Made by a program: the position numbers and the translations under genes | Notes under the pieces: model-generated | The model's database searches: none | Told to the model about the DNA's origin: nothing | What the model saw: only the letters and a program-made list of their open reading frames with translations | Shown here: piece after piece, positions 6,377 through 7,259 of the stretch | How the letters are laid out: every line of letters begins with the position of its first letter | Position numbering within the stretch: the first letter of the stretch is position 1 | Source of the DNA: an uncultured Lachnospiraceae bacterium | Lineage (GTDB): Bacteria; Bacillota_A; Clostridia; Lachnospirales; Lachnospiraceae | Assembly: GCA_902795985.1 (NCBI GenBank) | Contig: CADBNG010000334.1 | Location: forward strand, 1 to 7,259 | Length of the DNA stretch: 7,259 nt | Direction of reading: 5' to 3'

Positions 6377-6432
6377 CGGCGGGTTTTGATTTGCCGCCGA
6401 AGTGTAAAAAAATATACATACAAAAACCGCCG
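6377..6432. repeat. Nested inverted repeats in the divergent spacer
   Basis: CGGCGG at 6377-6382 can pair with CCGCCG at 6394-6399 (11-base loop) or with a second CCGCCG at 6427-6432. In the second case the pairing extends to 12 bases (6377-6388 with 6421-6432) with one mismatch. An A/T-rich tract (6403-6426) lies between and over the arms. It could be an operator, a DNA bend or, if transcribed, a switching leader. Confidence 0.5.
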
Positions 6433-6464
6433 CGCAGGTGAAAATACAGGAAGATACAGTTTTT

Positions 6465-6470
6465 TATATT
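6465..6470 (+). promoter_or_regulatory. Candidate -10 element for the flavin oxidoreductase
   Basis: TATATT matches the consensus at five of six positions and lies 26 bases before the ATG. No recognisable -35 is found at 16-18 bases upstream, as often seen in activator-dependent promoters, which would fit control by the divergent Crp/Fnr protein (inference). Confidence 0.4.
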
Positions 6471-6496
6471 AATCGGTCTGTATGAGGAGTACTATC

Positions 6497-7259
6497 ATGA
6501 GCAAAACTTTCCCGAATTTGTATACCCCTGTAAAAATCGGGTCCCTTACCCTGCGCAACCGTATCGTCGCAGCCCCGTCTTCCCAGAATGATATCGAGAA
6601 GGACGGTACCCTCGGCCTGAACAACATTGCCTATTATGCCAGAAAGGCCAAAGGCGGCGCGGCGCTGGTTACCGTAGGCGACGGAATTGTTCATCCCACA
6701 GGAAAGGACCACCCGAACCAGGTCTATCTTTTTACCGACAACTGCCTTCCCAGCCTGACAAGATGCGCGGAAGAAATCCACAAGTATGGCGCTTTTGCTT
6801 CTTATGAACTGAGCCATGGCGGCATTGTCTGCGATCCGGCGTTTATCAACGGGGAAAGACCTTACGGGCCGTCGGAGATCCCGGTTACAATCGGCTTCCA
6901 GACGGAAAACCCGGTGCATGTGGTTTCCCAGGAAATGACGGAAGAACTTATGGATGAAATCGCGGATGGCTATGCTGCTGCTGCGGCACGCTGCAAGAAG
7001 GCCGGATTTGACATGGTCATGGTCCATGCGGCCCATGGCTGGCTGATTGGCCAGTTTTTCTCCCGCCACACCAACAAGAGAACCGACCAATACGGCGGAA
7101 GCATTGAAAACCGGGCGCGTTACGGGATCATGGTCCTGGAGCGTATCCGCAAAGCCGTCGGACCGAGATTCCCCATCGAGATCCGAATGAACGGCCGTGA
7201 CGGCCTGGATCCGGGGCAGGACGGTCTGGAGCTGGATGAATCCGTCGAGATCGCGAAGC
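6497..7259 (+). CDS. Old-Yellow-Enzyme-type NADH:flavin oxidoreductase, N-terminal part (cut by window edge)
   Basis: The first 254 codons are present, covering most of an FMN-binding TIM barrel of the Old Yellow Enzyme family. Landmarks are LYTPVKIGSLTLRNRIVAAP (9-28), ELSHGG (104-109), the substrate-site motif HAAHGWLIGQFF (177-188), NKRTDQYGGSIENRAR (193-208) and an FMN-contacting IEIR (227-230). These resemble the YqjM, BaiCD/BaiH and 2,4-dienoyl-CoA reductase (FadH) groups. If it follows the long form, the missing part would hold a 4Fe-4S site and an FAD/NAD domain; the window cannot tell. It probably reduces an activated C=C bond using NAD(P)H. Family residues H177 and H180 are present, but the usual proton-donor Tyr after the glycine is Trp (W182). 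GAGGAG lies 7 bases before the ATG. It is divergent from the Crp/Fnr regulator. Confidence 0.9.
   Translation, partial: MSKTFPNLYTPVKIGSLTLRNRIVAAPSSQNDIEKDGTLGLNNIAYYARKAKGGAALVTVGDGIVHPTGKDHPNQVYLFTDNCLPSLTRCAEEIHKYGAFASYELSHGGIVCDPAFINGERPYGPSEIPVTIGFQTENPVHVVSQEMTEELMDEIADGYAAAAARCKKAGFDMVMVHAAHGWLIGQFFSRHTNKRTDQYGGSIENRARYGIMVLERIRKAVGPRFPIEIRMNGRDGLDPGQDGLELDESVEIAK

Noticed and set aside
6403..6418. TGTA-N8-TACA as a second copy of the palindrome at 1844
   Set aside because: The half-sites share TGTA/TACA, but the spacing differs (N8 here against N6 between the same four bases there), and the sequence lies in an A-rich tract where short palindromes arise by chance.
6253..6472. Two overlapping 60-70-codon plus-strand frames in the regulator/oxidoreductase spacer
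   Set aside because: Neither has a ribosome-binding site. Their compositions are unlike real genes and they overlap the promoter DNA.

Overview
The window looks like a chromosomal segment of an anaerobic, moderately GC-rich Firmicute (Clostridia type, plausibly a gut or rumen organism). The grounds are strong purine-rich Shine-Dalgarno sites before nearly every gene, an alternative TTG and GTG start, an Old-Yellow-Enzyme-type NADH:flavin oxidoreductase and an FAD_oxidored-type flavoprotein of kinds common in Clostridia, and a Crp/Fnr-family regulator. No finer placement can be supported from the sequence alone.

Layout. (1) Positions 1-1821, minus strand: a two-gene unit, an APC-superfamily permease (442-1821) followed 40 bases later by an FAD-dependent oxidoreductase that runs off the left edge (1-401). 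(2) Positions 1822-2114: a 293-base divergent spacer with candidate promoters on both strands and a 14-base palindrome of Fnr-like geometry just upstream of the permease ribosome-binding site. (3) Positions 2115-5302, plus strand: four co-directional genes with short gaps (40, 84 and 19 bases): a membrane-anchored protein with an acidic repeat tail, a 60-residue protein of unknown function, a metallo-beta-lactamase-fold hydrolase, and a thiamine-diphosphate (ThDP) enzyme most like benzoylformate decarboxylase. (4) Positions 5301-5536: two tandem 42-base hairpin repeats, the first overlapping the ThDP gene stop codon, and a strong terminator hairpin between convergent genes. (5) Positions 5537-6205, minus strand: a Crp/Fnr regulator with a good sigma-70-type promoter. 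(6) Positions 6206-6496: a divergent spacer with nested inverted repeats. (7) 6497 to the right edge: the N-terminal part of an Old-Yellow-Enzyme-type oxidoreductase.

Taken together, a permease, two flavin oxidoreductases, a 2-keto-acid-decarboxylase-like ThDP enzyme, a hydrolase and a Crp/Fnr regulator suggest a locus for importing and reductively or decarboxylatively processing a small organic acid under anaerobic control. This is inference from gene content; no substrate can be read from the sequence. No mobile element, CRISPR array, tRNA or rRNA was seen. I see no clear evidence for an entirely new system. The most unusual points are the altered active-site residues of the ThDP enzyme and the structured intergenic DNA.
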